From DASQFQ01 sp038327685 (lineage in GTDB: Bacteria; Actinomycetota; Thermoleophilia; Solirubrobacterales; Solirubrobacteraceae): 31,027 bases of DNA. The stretch lies in NCBI GenBank assembly GCA_038327685.1, contig JBBQLH010000050.1:1-31027 (forward strand), read 5' to 3'. The notes under the pieces were generated by a model, which was given only the letters and a program-made list of their open reading frames with translations, was not told where the DNA came from and did not search any database. This document shows positions 15,043 to 21,555 of this stretch, one piece after another (positions within the stretch are counted from its first letter, which is position 1; every line of letters begins with the position of its first letter). A program made the position numbers and the translations under genes.

Positions 15043-16033
15043 TCTGCTCCCTCCGCGTCGCGTCGAGCCGCGCCTGGAGCCCCTCCAGCACGCGCACCAC
15101 GCGCAGCCCGCTCGCGCCGTCGGAGAGCGGCGCGCGGCCCTCGCGGACGCAGTCCACGAAGTGCTCGCACTCGATCCGCAGCGGCTCGCGGTTCGGGATC
15201 TGCGGGCTCCAGATGTCACCGGTGCGGGTGATGTACTCGCCGTAGGAGCCCGAGTCCTCGTCGAAGCCCTTGTCATACACGGTGACCTTGCGCTCGATGT
15301 CCATGTCGTCGAAGGTCGCCATCCGCTTGGAGCCGACGACCGTGAAACGCCGCTCCTTGTGCGGGTCGAGCCACGACAGGTGCAGGTGCGCGGCCAGGCC
15401 GGAGGGGAAGCGCAGGTAGCCGAACACCACGTCCTCGATGCCCCGGCGCATGTAGGACTCGCCGCGGGCGTCGAGCTCGGAGGGCTCCTCGCCCGCGAGG
15501 TGCAGCACGACCGAGACGTCGTGCGCGCCGAGCGACCACAGCGCGTTCTCGTCGGCGCGGATCTGGCCGAGGTTGAGGCGGTTGGAGTAGATGTAGTGGA
15601 TCTCGCCGAGCTCGCCCGAATCGGCGATCTCCTTCAGCTTGGCGACGCCCGGGTGGTACTCGAGCAGGTGGCCGACCATCAGGACGCGGCCGGTCTCCGC
15701 CGCCGCGGCGACCGCGCGCTCGGCGTCGGCGACGGACTGCGCGAGCGGCTTCTCGACGAAGCAGTGCTTGCCCGCGCGCAGCACCTGCTCCGCGAGCGCG
15801 CCGTGGGTCGGCACGGGCGTGGCGAGCACGACCGCATCGAGCTCGGGATCGGCGAGCAGGTCGCCGAGGTCGGCCGCGAAGCGCGCATCGGGGAACGAGC
15901 GCGCGAGGCGCTCGCGGGCGGCCTCGGAGGCGTCGCAGCACCACGTCAGCTCGCAGCCGGGCAGGCCGGCGAAGTTGCGCGCCAGGTTCGGGCCCCAGTA
16001 GCCGAGGCCCGCGACGCCCACTCGGATCGTCAC
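15029..16033 (-). CDS. Gfo/Idh/MocA-family dehydrogenase, WlbA/WbpB-like
   Basis: This 334-aa NAD(P)-dependent sugar oxidoreductase has an N-terminal Rossmann fold (VGVAGLGYWGPNLARNF), the catalytic-region motif EKPLA, and the segment IYSNRLNLGQIRADENALWSLGAHDVSV. The last is characteristic, as I recall, of enzymes that oxidise C3 of UDP-N-acetylglucosaminuronate (WlbA/WbpB). The remaining part is the mixed beta-sheet substrate domain ending with ECEHFVDCVREGRAPLSDGASGLRVV. It starts with GTG at 16033, overlapping the epimerase stop (GTGA), and is followed by the acetyltransferase with a 14-nt overlap. The three genes are translationally coupled. A TAGGAT hexamer 6 nt upstream could also give an internal leaderless transcript. 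Confidence 0.9.
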   Translation of the reverse strand: MTIRVGVAGLGYWGPNLARNFAGLPGCELTWCCDASEAARERLARSFPDARFAADLGDLLADPELDAVVLATPVPTHGALAEQVLRAGKHCFVEKPLAQSVADAERAVAAAAETGRVLMVGHLLEYHPGVAKLKEIADSGELGEIHYIYSNRLNLGQIRADENALWSLGAHDVSVVLHLAGEEPSELDARGESYMRRGIEDVVFGYLRFPSGLAAHLHLSWLDPHKERRFTVVGSKRMATFDDMDIERKVTVYDKGFDEDSGSYGEYITRTGDIWSPQIPNREPLRIECEHFVDCVREGRAPLSDGASGLRVVRVLEGLQARLDATRREQSAAV

Positions 16034-17097
16034 GCGCCCATCCTAAGGGCCGCCACGACGCGCTCGCCCGCCCGCCCGTCGCCGTAGAGCTGCGGCCGCT
16101 CGGCCGGCGGTTGCCCCTGCAGCGCCGCCAGCGCCGCCTCGGCGTCGAGGTCGACGAGCACGTTCCAGCCCGCGTCGATCGTCTCCGTCCACTCGGTGGT
16201 CGAGCGCATCGTCACGCACGGAACGCCGGCGAGGTAGGCCTCCTTCTGCACGCCGCCTGAGTCCGTGAGCACCGCGTGCGCATGGTGCAGGAGCGCGGTG
16301 AACTCGAGGTAGCCGAGCGGGGGCACGAGCCGCAGGTGGGCGGCGGCGTCGAGCCGCGCGCGCAGGCCGGTCGCCTCGAGCCGCGCCGCGGTGCGCGGGT
16401 GCAGCGGGAGGACGGCGGGCTCGGGCAGAGCCTCGAGCAGCGCCACGAGCTGCTCGAGCCGCGCCGGGTCGTCGACGTTGCCGGCGCGATGGGCGGTCAC
16501 CAGCAGGAAGCGGCCCGGCTCGACGCCATGCGCCTCGAGCACCCCGGTGCGCGCGGCGGCGCGCGGGCCGAGCAGCATCGCGATGTCGACCATCACGTCG
16601 CCCACGACCTCGACGCGCCCCGCGACCCGCTCGGCGCGCAGGTTCTCCGCCGCGCTCTCGGCCGAGCACAGCAGCAGCGAGGCGGCGTGGTCGGTCAGCA
16701 CGCGGTTGAGCTCCTCCGGCATCGTGCGGTCGAACGAGCGCATCCCGGCCTCGACGTGCGCGACCGGGATCCCGGCCTGGGCGGCGGCGAGCGCACCGGC
16801 GAGCGTGGAGTTCGTGTCGCCGTAGACGAGCACGAGGTCGGGGCGCTCGCTCGCGAGCAGCGTCTCGAGCGCCTCGAGCATCCGCGCCGTCTGGGCCGTG
16901 TTCGAGCCCCCGCCGAGCCCGAGCTGATGGTCGGGCCGCGGGATGCCGAGCTCGGTGAAGAAGACCCGCGAGAGCTCCTCGTCGTAGTGCTGGCCCGTGT
17001 GGACGAGCACCTCCGCGGAATGCTCGCGCAGTCGCCGGGAGACCGCGGCCGTCTTGATGAACTGCGGCCGGTTCCCGACCACGGTTAGAACCTTCAA
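16030..17097 (-). CDS. wecB: UDP-N-acetylglucosamine 2-epimerase (WecB/WbpI-like)
   Basis: This 355-aa GT-B fold epimerase interconverts UDP-GlcNAc-type and ManNAc-type sugars. Motifs in order: KVLTVVGNRPQFIKTAAVSRRL at the N-terminus, HTGQHYDEELS, DLVLVYGDTNSTLAGALAA, VAHVEAGMRSFDRTMPEELNRVLTDHAA, VTAHRAGNVDD, PLHPRTAARL and LTDSGGVQKEAYLAGVPCVTMR with TEW. The upstream frame is open but not family-like; TTG at 17097 gives the typical MKVLTVVG start, though no good ribosome binding site is seen. A stop/start overlap links it to the dehydrogenase. If the neighbours are WlbA/WlbB-like, the physiological substrate may be a diacetamido-uronic acid nucleotide, as for WbpI, not UDP-GlcNAc itself. 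Confidence 0.9.
   Translation of the reverse strand: MKVLTVVGNRPQFIKTAAVSRRLREHSAEVLVHTGQHYDEELSRVFFTELGIPRPDHQLGLGGGSNTAQTARMLEALETLLASERPDLVLVYGDTNSTLAGALAAAQAGIPVAHVEAGMRSFDRTMPEELNRVLTDHAASLLLCSAESAAENLRAERVAGRVEVVGDVMVDIAMLLGPRAAARTGVLEAHGVEPGRFLLVTAHRAGNVDDPARLEQLVALLEALPEPAVLPLHPRTAARLEATGLRARLDAAAHLRLVPPLGYLEFTALLHHAHAVLTDSGGVQKEAYLAGVPCVTMRSTTEWTETIDAGWNVLVDLDAEAALAALQGQPPAERPQLYGDGRAGERVVAALRMGA
16040..16045 (-). promoter_or_regulatory. Candidate internal -10 element (TAGGAT) of the dehydrogenase gene
   Basis: On the minus strand TAGGAT ends 6 nt before the GTG at 16033. It lies inside the last codons of the epimerase gene. The same hexamer and spacing occur before the glycogen phosphorylase gene. 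Confidence 0.35.
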
Positions 17098-17257
17098 GGA
17101 GCCGGGAATAAGGCGGCTACTGACATGACGTCGCTCCTCGGCAGCATTCGCGGAACCGTACAAGGCGTGATCGGCGCCACCGACCACGTGCTCTGGTGGG
17201 TCAGCTGGCACGCGGGCGGCGGAAGGCCGTCCGCACCGCGCCGGACCGCCCGGTCGG

Positions 17258-18043
17258 CTACACCACCGCCGCGAGCTCGCGCTCGACGCGGCGCTGGAAG
17301 CGCGCATGCGCGTCCAGGGTCACCGGGCCGGGGGCCGCGGGCAGCTCGATCTCGTCGACCGCTGCGATCGGCATCACCTCGCGCACCGTGGAGGCGATGA
17401 AGGCCTCCTCGGCCGCGCGGACGTCGTCGAGCGTGCACGCGCGCTCGGAGACCTCGCACTCCTCGAGCAGGCGCGCGCGCGTGATCGAGGCGAGGATGCG
17501 GTCCTCGAGCGGCGGCGTGCACAGGACTCCGCCCTGGACCCAGAAGAACGTCCAGGTCGGGCCCTCGAGCACGCGGCCGTGGGGCGTGACGAGCAGCCCC
17601 TCGTCGAAGCCGCGCTCCTTCGCGAGCCGGCCCGCGAGCATGTTGCCCGCGTAGGAGAGCGTCTTGAGGCCGTCGAGGATCCGGCCCGGCGCGAAGGCGA
17701 TCGTCGCGACCCGCGAGACCGCCGGCCGGTGGGGCAGCGGCTCGACGATCGCGATCCGTCGCCCGCCGCGCGTCACGACGACGCGGAGGAGGCCGTCGAC
17801 CGGGCCGGTCGCCTCGAGCAGAGCGTCGAGCTCGCCCGGCAGCGCGTCGTGGTCGGCCTCCAGGCGCAGGCCCTCGCAGGAGCGCCGCAGGCGGTCGAAG
17901 TGGTCGGAGAGCGCGAACGGGCGGCCGGCGTAGAGGCGCATGACCTCGAAGGCGCCGTCGCCGCGCAGCAGCCCCTCGTCTGTGACAGGGATGCGCATCT
18001 CCTCGGCGGGTCCGATCGTGCCGTCCAGGGAAGCGAGGCTCAT
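17258..18043 (-). CDS. Class-IV PLP aminotransferase (aminodeoxychorismate lyase / branched-chain or D-amino-acid type)
   Basis: This 261-aa fold-type IV PLP enzyme contains VTDEGLLRGDGAFEVMRLYAGRPFALSDHFDRL, the PLP Lys K127 in LKTLSYAGNMLA, and EGLLVTPHGRVLEGPTWTFFWV. The C-terminal half carries ASITRARLLEECE and AFIASTVREVMPI, the phosphate-binding and substrate region. Short length (about 260 aa) and sequence leave PabC-like lyase and branched-chain or D-amino-acid transaminase equally possible. It lies upstream of the epimerase on the same strand but separated by 160 bp, so joint function with the sugar genes is unproven. A TAGCCT hexamer sits exactly 7 nt before its ATG. Confidence 0.87.
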   Translation of the reverse strand: MSLASLDGTIGPAEEMRIPVTDEGLLRGDGAFEVMRLYAGRPFALSDHFDRLRRSCEGLRLEADHDALPGELDALLEATGPVDGLLRVVVTRGGRRIAIVEPLPHRPAVSRVATIAFAPGRILDGLKTLSYAGNMLAGRLAKERGFDEGLLVTPHGRVLEGPTWTFFWVQGGVLCTPPLEDRILASITRARLLEECEVSERACTLDDVRAAEEAFIASTVREVMPIAAVDEIELPAAPGPVTLDAHARFQRRVERELAAVV

Positions 18044-18050
18044 GGCGTCG

Positions 18051-18056
18051 AGGCTA
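18051..18056 (-). promoter_or_regulatory. Candidate -10 element (TAGCCT) of the class-IV aminotransferase
   Basis: On the minus strand TAGCCT ends 7 nt before the ATG at 18043, predicting a leaderless mRNA. It is in true intergenic DNA, so its TAG is not another gene's stop codon. Confidence 0.45.
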
Positions 18057-18100
18057 CCGAAGGGCTAAGGTCCCGGCGGGGAGGCGCCGAACGTTTTTCG

Positions 18101-18478
18101 ATGACAGCGACCCCGGCCAGCCATCCCTTCGAGATCCGCGAGCACGACGCGGGCGCTGTGTACGTGATCGCGATGCGCGGCGAGCTCGACATCGCCACCG
18201 CCCCGCGACTCTGCGTCCGCATCGACGCGGCCCGCCGGGCGGGCTCGCGGCGGCTGCTGATCGACCTCACGACCGCCGAGTTCTGCGACTCGGTGGGCCT
18301 GCGGGCGCTGATCGGCTCGCGGCAGGAGATCCGGGCTCAGGGCGGTCGCATGGCCATCGCCGCGCTCGAGGACAGCGCCGTCGGGCGGCTGTTCGGTCTC
18401 GCCGGCGCGCACGAGCTGCTCGAGATCCACGAGGGCTGCGACGCGGCCCTCGAGGCGCTGGCTCCCCGCACGTCCTGA
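18101..18478 (+). CDS. STAS-domain anti-sigma factor antagonist
   Basis: This 125-aa single-domain protein has the SpoIIAA/RsbV-like STAS fold: YVIAMRGELDIATAPRL, then LLIDLTTAEFCDSVGLRALIG and a C-terminal helix region with ALEDSAVGRLFGLAGAHELLEIHEG. The phosphorylatable Ser is S64 in CDSVGL. Such proteins bind anti-sigma kinases when unphosphorylated and so release a sigma factor. No anti-sigma kinase is adjacent. The ATG at 18101 is preferred; GGGAGG lies about 14 nt upstream, which is long. TAAGGT at 18066-18071 is a possible -10. Confidence 0.9.
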   Translation: MTATPASHPFEIREHDAGAVYVIAMRGELDIATAPRLCVRIDAARRAGSRRLLIDLTTAEFCDSVGLRALIGSRQEIRAQGGRMAIAALEDSAVGRLFGLAGAHELLEIHEGCDAALEALAPRTS

Positions 18479-18523
18479 GCACGAGCGCGGTCCTCCGGGG
18501 CGCCGCCGTCGTGGTGGCGGGGA

Positions 18524-19183
18524 TCACGCTGCTGGCGCTGGCGTGATCCCGACCGAGCTCTCGCCGCGGCGCAGCAGGCGCACGGCGAGGGCGACCGCGG
18601 CGAGCAGCGAGATCGCGCCGAAGGACACCTGGAGCGACAGGACGCCCTTCTCGGTCCAGTAGACGTCGTCGAGCTCGAGCAGCAGCGCGGCCTCGTCGAG
18701 GATCAGCGCCGCCCCGGCGCCGAACGGGAGCGCGAGCCAGCGATCCAGCGCCTCGCGGCGAACCGAGATCGAGGTCCCGCCCGCGGCCAGCGCGATCACG
18801 ATGCCCGGCACGAAGTGGTGCACGCGGCGGTCGGCGATCACGAAGTCGCGCAGCACGCCACGACCCTTGCCCGAGCGGATCAGCGCCGTGGTCCCGCGCG
18901 TGACGCCGAACGTGACCGTGAAGGCGGCGAGCAGGTTGAAGACCGCGTTCTCGCGATCGGAGGTGGCGCGGTAGCCCTCGCGCACGACGGCGATCGTCTC
19001 GAGCGTCGCGGTGCTCGCGGCGTCGAGCAGGTCATCCGTCTCCGTCGGCAGCGGCGCCGAGCCGCGCCGCCAGACGCGCGTGAGCTCGAGGGCTCCGGCG
19101 CCGACGACGCCGCCCAGCGCGACCGCGCCCATGGCCTGCGTGCGGCGATCGAGCTTCAGGCCCGAGCGGGTCTTCTTGCGCAT
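18524..19183 (-). CDS. Unknown multi-pass membrane protein
   Basis: I do not recognise the family. The 219-aa product has a basic N-terminus (MRKKTRSGLKLDRR), a hydrophobic segment (AMGAVALGGVVGAGALEL), and further likely membrane segments around AVFNLLAAFTVTFGVTRG, VHHFVPGIVIALAAGG, LALPFGAGAALILDEAALLLEL and VSFGAISLLAAVALAVRLL. The HHFVPG pair of histidines and the acidic LDEAALLLELDDVYW stretch inside or beside membrane segments could bind metal; that is speculation. It is 9 nt downstream of the phosphorylase stop, with TAGCGT 6 nt before its ATG. Confidence 0.8.
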   Translation of the reverse strand: MRKKTRSGLKLDRRTQAMGAVALGGVVGAGALELTRVWRRGSAPLPTETDDLLDAASTATLETIAVVREGYRATSDRENAVFNLLAAFTVTFGVTRGTTALIRSGKGRGVLRDFVIADRRVHHFVPGIVIALAAGGTSISVRREALDRWLALPFGAGAALILDEAALLLELDDVYWTEKGVLSLQVSFGAISLLAAVALAVRLLRRGESSVGITPAPAA

Positions 19184-19189
19184 CGCGGG

Positions 19190-19195
19190 ACGCTA
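19190..19195 (-). promoter_or_regulatory. Candidate -10 element (TAGCGT) of the membrane protein gene
   Basis: On the minus strand TAGCGT is followed by CCCGCG and the ATG at 19183 (6-nt spacer). The same CCCGCG spacer follows the phosphorylase hexamer. The TAG is the stop codon of the phosphorylase. Confidence 0.35.
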
Positions 19196-21361
19196 CCGCG
19201 GCGGCGGGTAGATCTGCGCCGCGTAGTCCGCGATCATCCGGCCCGCGCCGAAGCGCGGCCCGCAGGTGCGCAGCGAGGCGCGGACCATCTGCAGCCAGGC
19301 CTGCGGCAGGCCGTCGCCGTCGCGGTCGTAGAACGCGGGGATCACCTCGTCGGTCACGAGCCGGTAGAGCTCGGCGGCGTGGCGCCAGTCCTGCGCGCCG
19401 TGGTCGTGGTCGACCTCGCCGCTGATGGCCCAGCCGTTGCTGCCGTCGTAGGCCTCCGGCCACCAGCCGTCGAGCACGGAGAGCTGCAGCCCCGCGTTGA
19501 TCGCCGACTTGATGCCGCTCGTCCCGCTCGCCTCGAGCGGCGGCCGCGGGACGTTGACCCAGACGTCGCAGCCGCGGGTCATGGCGGCGCCGAGCCTGAG
19601 GTCGTAGTCGTCGAGGTAGACCACGCGGCGAGCGACCTCGGGATGCGACTTCATCTCGAACAGGCGCTGGACGAGCCGCTTGCCCTCGTCGTCCTTCGGG
19701 TGCGCCTTGCCGGCGAGGATCAGCTGGACGGGGCGCTCGGAGTCGCCGAGCAACGCGAGCGCGCGGTCGACGGCGCTGAGCAGCAGGTCCAGGCGCTTGT
19801 AGGTCGCCACCCGGCGCGCGAAGCCGATCGTGAGCGCCTCCGGGTCGAGCCCCTCGGCGGCCGCGCGCACGTACTCCTGCGTGTCGCCGCGCCCGAGCCG
19901 GTCGTTCACGCTGCGCTCGCACACGAGGTCGACCAGCGCCCGGCGCTGGACCGAGCGCGCCGCCCACAGCTCCTCCGCCGGCAACGTGCCGACGGCCTCC
20001 CAGGTCGCGGGATCGGTGGCGCGGTCGAACCAGCCCTCCCCGAGATGGCGGTCGAGCAGCTCGCGCATCGGCACGCCGATCCAGGTCGGGATGTGGACGC
20101 CGTTGGTGACGTGGGTGATCGGGACCTCCTCGACCCGGCGCTCCGGCCACAGGTCGTGCCACATCTCGCGGGCGACCTCGCCGTGGCGCGCGCTCACCCC
20201 GTTCGCGGTCCGGCTCGAGCGCAGCGCGAACTGCGTCACGCCGAACGGCTCCGCGCCCTCGTCGGGATGCGTGCGACCGCGGCGCACGAGCGCCTCGATG
20301 TCGACCCCCAGCTCGCGCGCAAGACTGCCGAGCGCGTCGGCCATCTGCCCGGCCGGATAGGTGTCGTTGCCCGCCGGCACCGGGGTGTGCGTCGTGAAGA
20401 CGGTGCGCTCGCGCGCCGCGCCCAGCGCCTCCTCCGCCGACACGCCCCCGTAGGCGCGGGCGGCGCGCGCGAGCTCGAGGCCGGCGAGCGCCGCATGGCC
20501 CTCGTTGAGATGCACGACGCTGGGCTCGATGCCGAGCGCGTGCAGCACCCGCACGCCGCCGATGCCCAGCAGCGCGTACTGCCACAGCCGCAGGTCGGGG
20601 TCGCCGACGTAGAGGCGTGAGGTGATCCAGCGGTCGGCGACGCTGTTCTCCGGCCGGTTGGCGTCGAGCAGCAACAGCGGGACGCGGCCGACGTCGACGC
20701 GCCAGACCTGAGCGACGACCTCGCGCGGGCCAGCAGGGACGGTCACCGTGAGCGGGGCGCCGTCAGCGCCGGTCACGAGCGCGGCGGGGACGCGGGCGGG
20801 ATCCGTGTCGACCCAGTACTCGTGCTGCCAGCCCGAGCCGTCGATGCGCTGGCGGAAGTAGCCGTGGCGGTACATCAGCCCGATCGCAACGAGCGGCAGC
20901 CGGCGGTCGGAAGCCTCCTTGAGGATGTCACCCGCGAGCACGCCAAGGCCACCGGAGTACACGGGCAGCGAGCCGTGGATCGCGTACTCCGCGCAGAAGA
21001 ACGCGACGGGCCGCTCCGGGGTGACGGCGGCGGCGGCGATCGGCCCGGCGCCCGCGGCGTGCACCGCGTCCTCCAGGCGCGCGACGCGCGCGAGGAAGCC
21101 CGCGTCGGCGGCGAGCTCCGACAGCCGCTCCGGGTGAGCCTCCTGCAGGAGCCGCACGGGGTTGCCGGCGCACAGCTCCCAGCGTTCCTCGTCGATCGAG
21201 GCGAACAGCTCCGGGCCGCCGGGTGTCCACGACCAGAGGTAGTTGTAGGCGATCGCGGCGAGCGCGGCGAGCGGCGCGGGGACGCGCGTGCGCAGCGCCG
21301 CGGCGGCCGCGGCGAGATCCGAGGCGCCCGCGTCCGGCGCCAGGTCGGAGGCGTGAGGCAT
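19193..21361 (-). CDS. glgP: Alpha-glucan (glycogen/maltodextrin) phosphorylase, GT35
   Basis: This 722-aa enzyme releases glucose-1-phosphate from alpha-1,4-glucans. It opens with the DUF3417-type region found in the short actinobacterial/thermophile phosphorylase subfamily (PLAALAAIAYNYLWSWTPGGPELFASIDEERWE), followed by VAFFCAEYAIHGSLPVYSGGLGVLAGD. Later motifs are VVHLNEGHAALAGLELAR, VFTTHTPVPAGNDTYP, THVTNGVHIPTWIG, and FARRVATYKRLDLLL. The PLP site EASGTSGIKSAINAG has the Schiff-base lysine at about K618, then LSVLDGWWPEAYDGSNGWAI. Start ATG at 21361 sits 6 nt after TAGGAT. It may feed glucose-phosphates to the trehalose enzymes elsewhere in the window, but there is no operon link. Confidence 0.93.
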   Translation of the reverse strand: MPHASDLAPDAGASDLAAAAAALRTRVPAPLAALAAIAYNYLWSWTPGGPELFASIDEERWELCAGNPVRLLQEAHPERLSELAADAGFLARVARLEDAVHAAGAGPIAAAAVTPERPVAFFCAEYAIHGSLPVYSGGLGVLAGDILKEASDRRLPLVAIGLMYRHGYFRQRIDGSGWQHEYWVDTDPARVPAALVTGADGAPLTVTVPAGPREVVAQVWRVDVGRVPLLLLDANRPENSVADRWITSRLYVGDPDLRLWQYALLGIGGVRVLHALGIEPSVVHLNEGHAALAGLELARAARAYGGVSAEEALGAARERTVFTTHTPVPAGNDTYPAGQMADALGSLARELGVDIEALVRRGRTHPDEGAEPFGVTQFALRSSRTANGVSARHGEVAREMWHDLWPERRVEEVPITHVTNGVHIPTWIGVPMRELLDRHLGEGWFDRATDPATWEAVGTLPAEELWAARSVQRRALVDLVCERSVNDRLGRGDTQEYVRAAAEGLDPEALTIGFARRVATYKRLDLLLSAVDRALALLGDSERPVQLILAGKAHPKDDEGKRLVQRLFEMKSHPEVARRVVYLDDYDLRLGAAMTRGCDVWVNVPRPPLEASGTSGIKSAINAGLQLSVLDGWWPEAYDGSNGWAISGEVDHDHGAQDWRHAAELYRLVTDEVIPAFYDRDGDGLPQAWLQMVRASLRTCGPRFGAGRMIADYAAQIYPPPR

Positions 21362-21367
21362 CGCGGG

Positions 21368-21373
21368 ATCCTA
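21368..21373 (-). promoter_or_regulatory. Candidate -10 element (TAGGAT) of glgP
   Basis: On the minus strand TAGGAT is followed by CCCGCG and the ATG at 21361. The TAG is the stop codon of the GGDEF remnant upstream. A near-leaderless transcript is predicted. Confidence 0.35.
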
Positions 21374-21553
21374 GGCCAGCAGCGTGAGTGCCTCCTCGGC
21401 GGCGCTGACGACGCGATCCTTGCCCTCGCGCTTCGCGGCGCGGAGGGCGTGATCGGCGGCCTCGAGGAGATCATGGATCGTCTCGGCGTCGTCCGGCGCC
21501 ATCGCCGTGCCCGCGCTGGCGCCGAGATGAATCCGCCGGCCGTCCACGCTTCC
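21371..21553 (-). pseudogene. C-terminal remnant of a GGDEF (diguanylate cyclase) domain
   Basis: On the minus strand the frame ending in TAG at 21373-21371 encodes about 60 residues that match the end of a GGDEF domain: IHLGASAGTAMAPDD, then TIHDLLEAADHALRAAKREG and KDRVV. The GG(D/E)EF catalytic loop and everything N-terminal are absent. The region upstream is taken by the 3' end of the separate PAS-GGDEF-HD gene in another frame. A GTG at 21547 could start a 58-residue peptide, but no ribosome binding site is evident. It looks like the stump of a second diguanylate cyclase lost by deletion or by recombination with its neighbour. Confidence 0.65.
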
Positions 21554-21555
21554 GG

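Noticed and set aside
17125..17400. Small plus-strand frame starting MTSLLGSIRGTVQGVIGATDH in the epimerase-aminotransferase gap
   Set aside because: The first 35 residues look protein-like, but the rest runs antisense into the aminotransferase with typical shadow composition; support is too weak to call a gene.
18475..18546. Possible 23-residue membrane peptide after the STAS gene
   Set aside because: It would need a CTG start and has no ribosome binding site; hydrophobic Ala/Val/Leu runs arise easily in this base composition.
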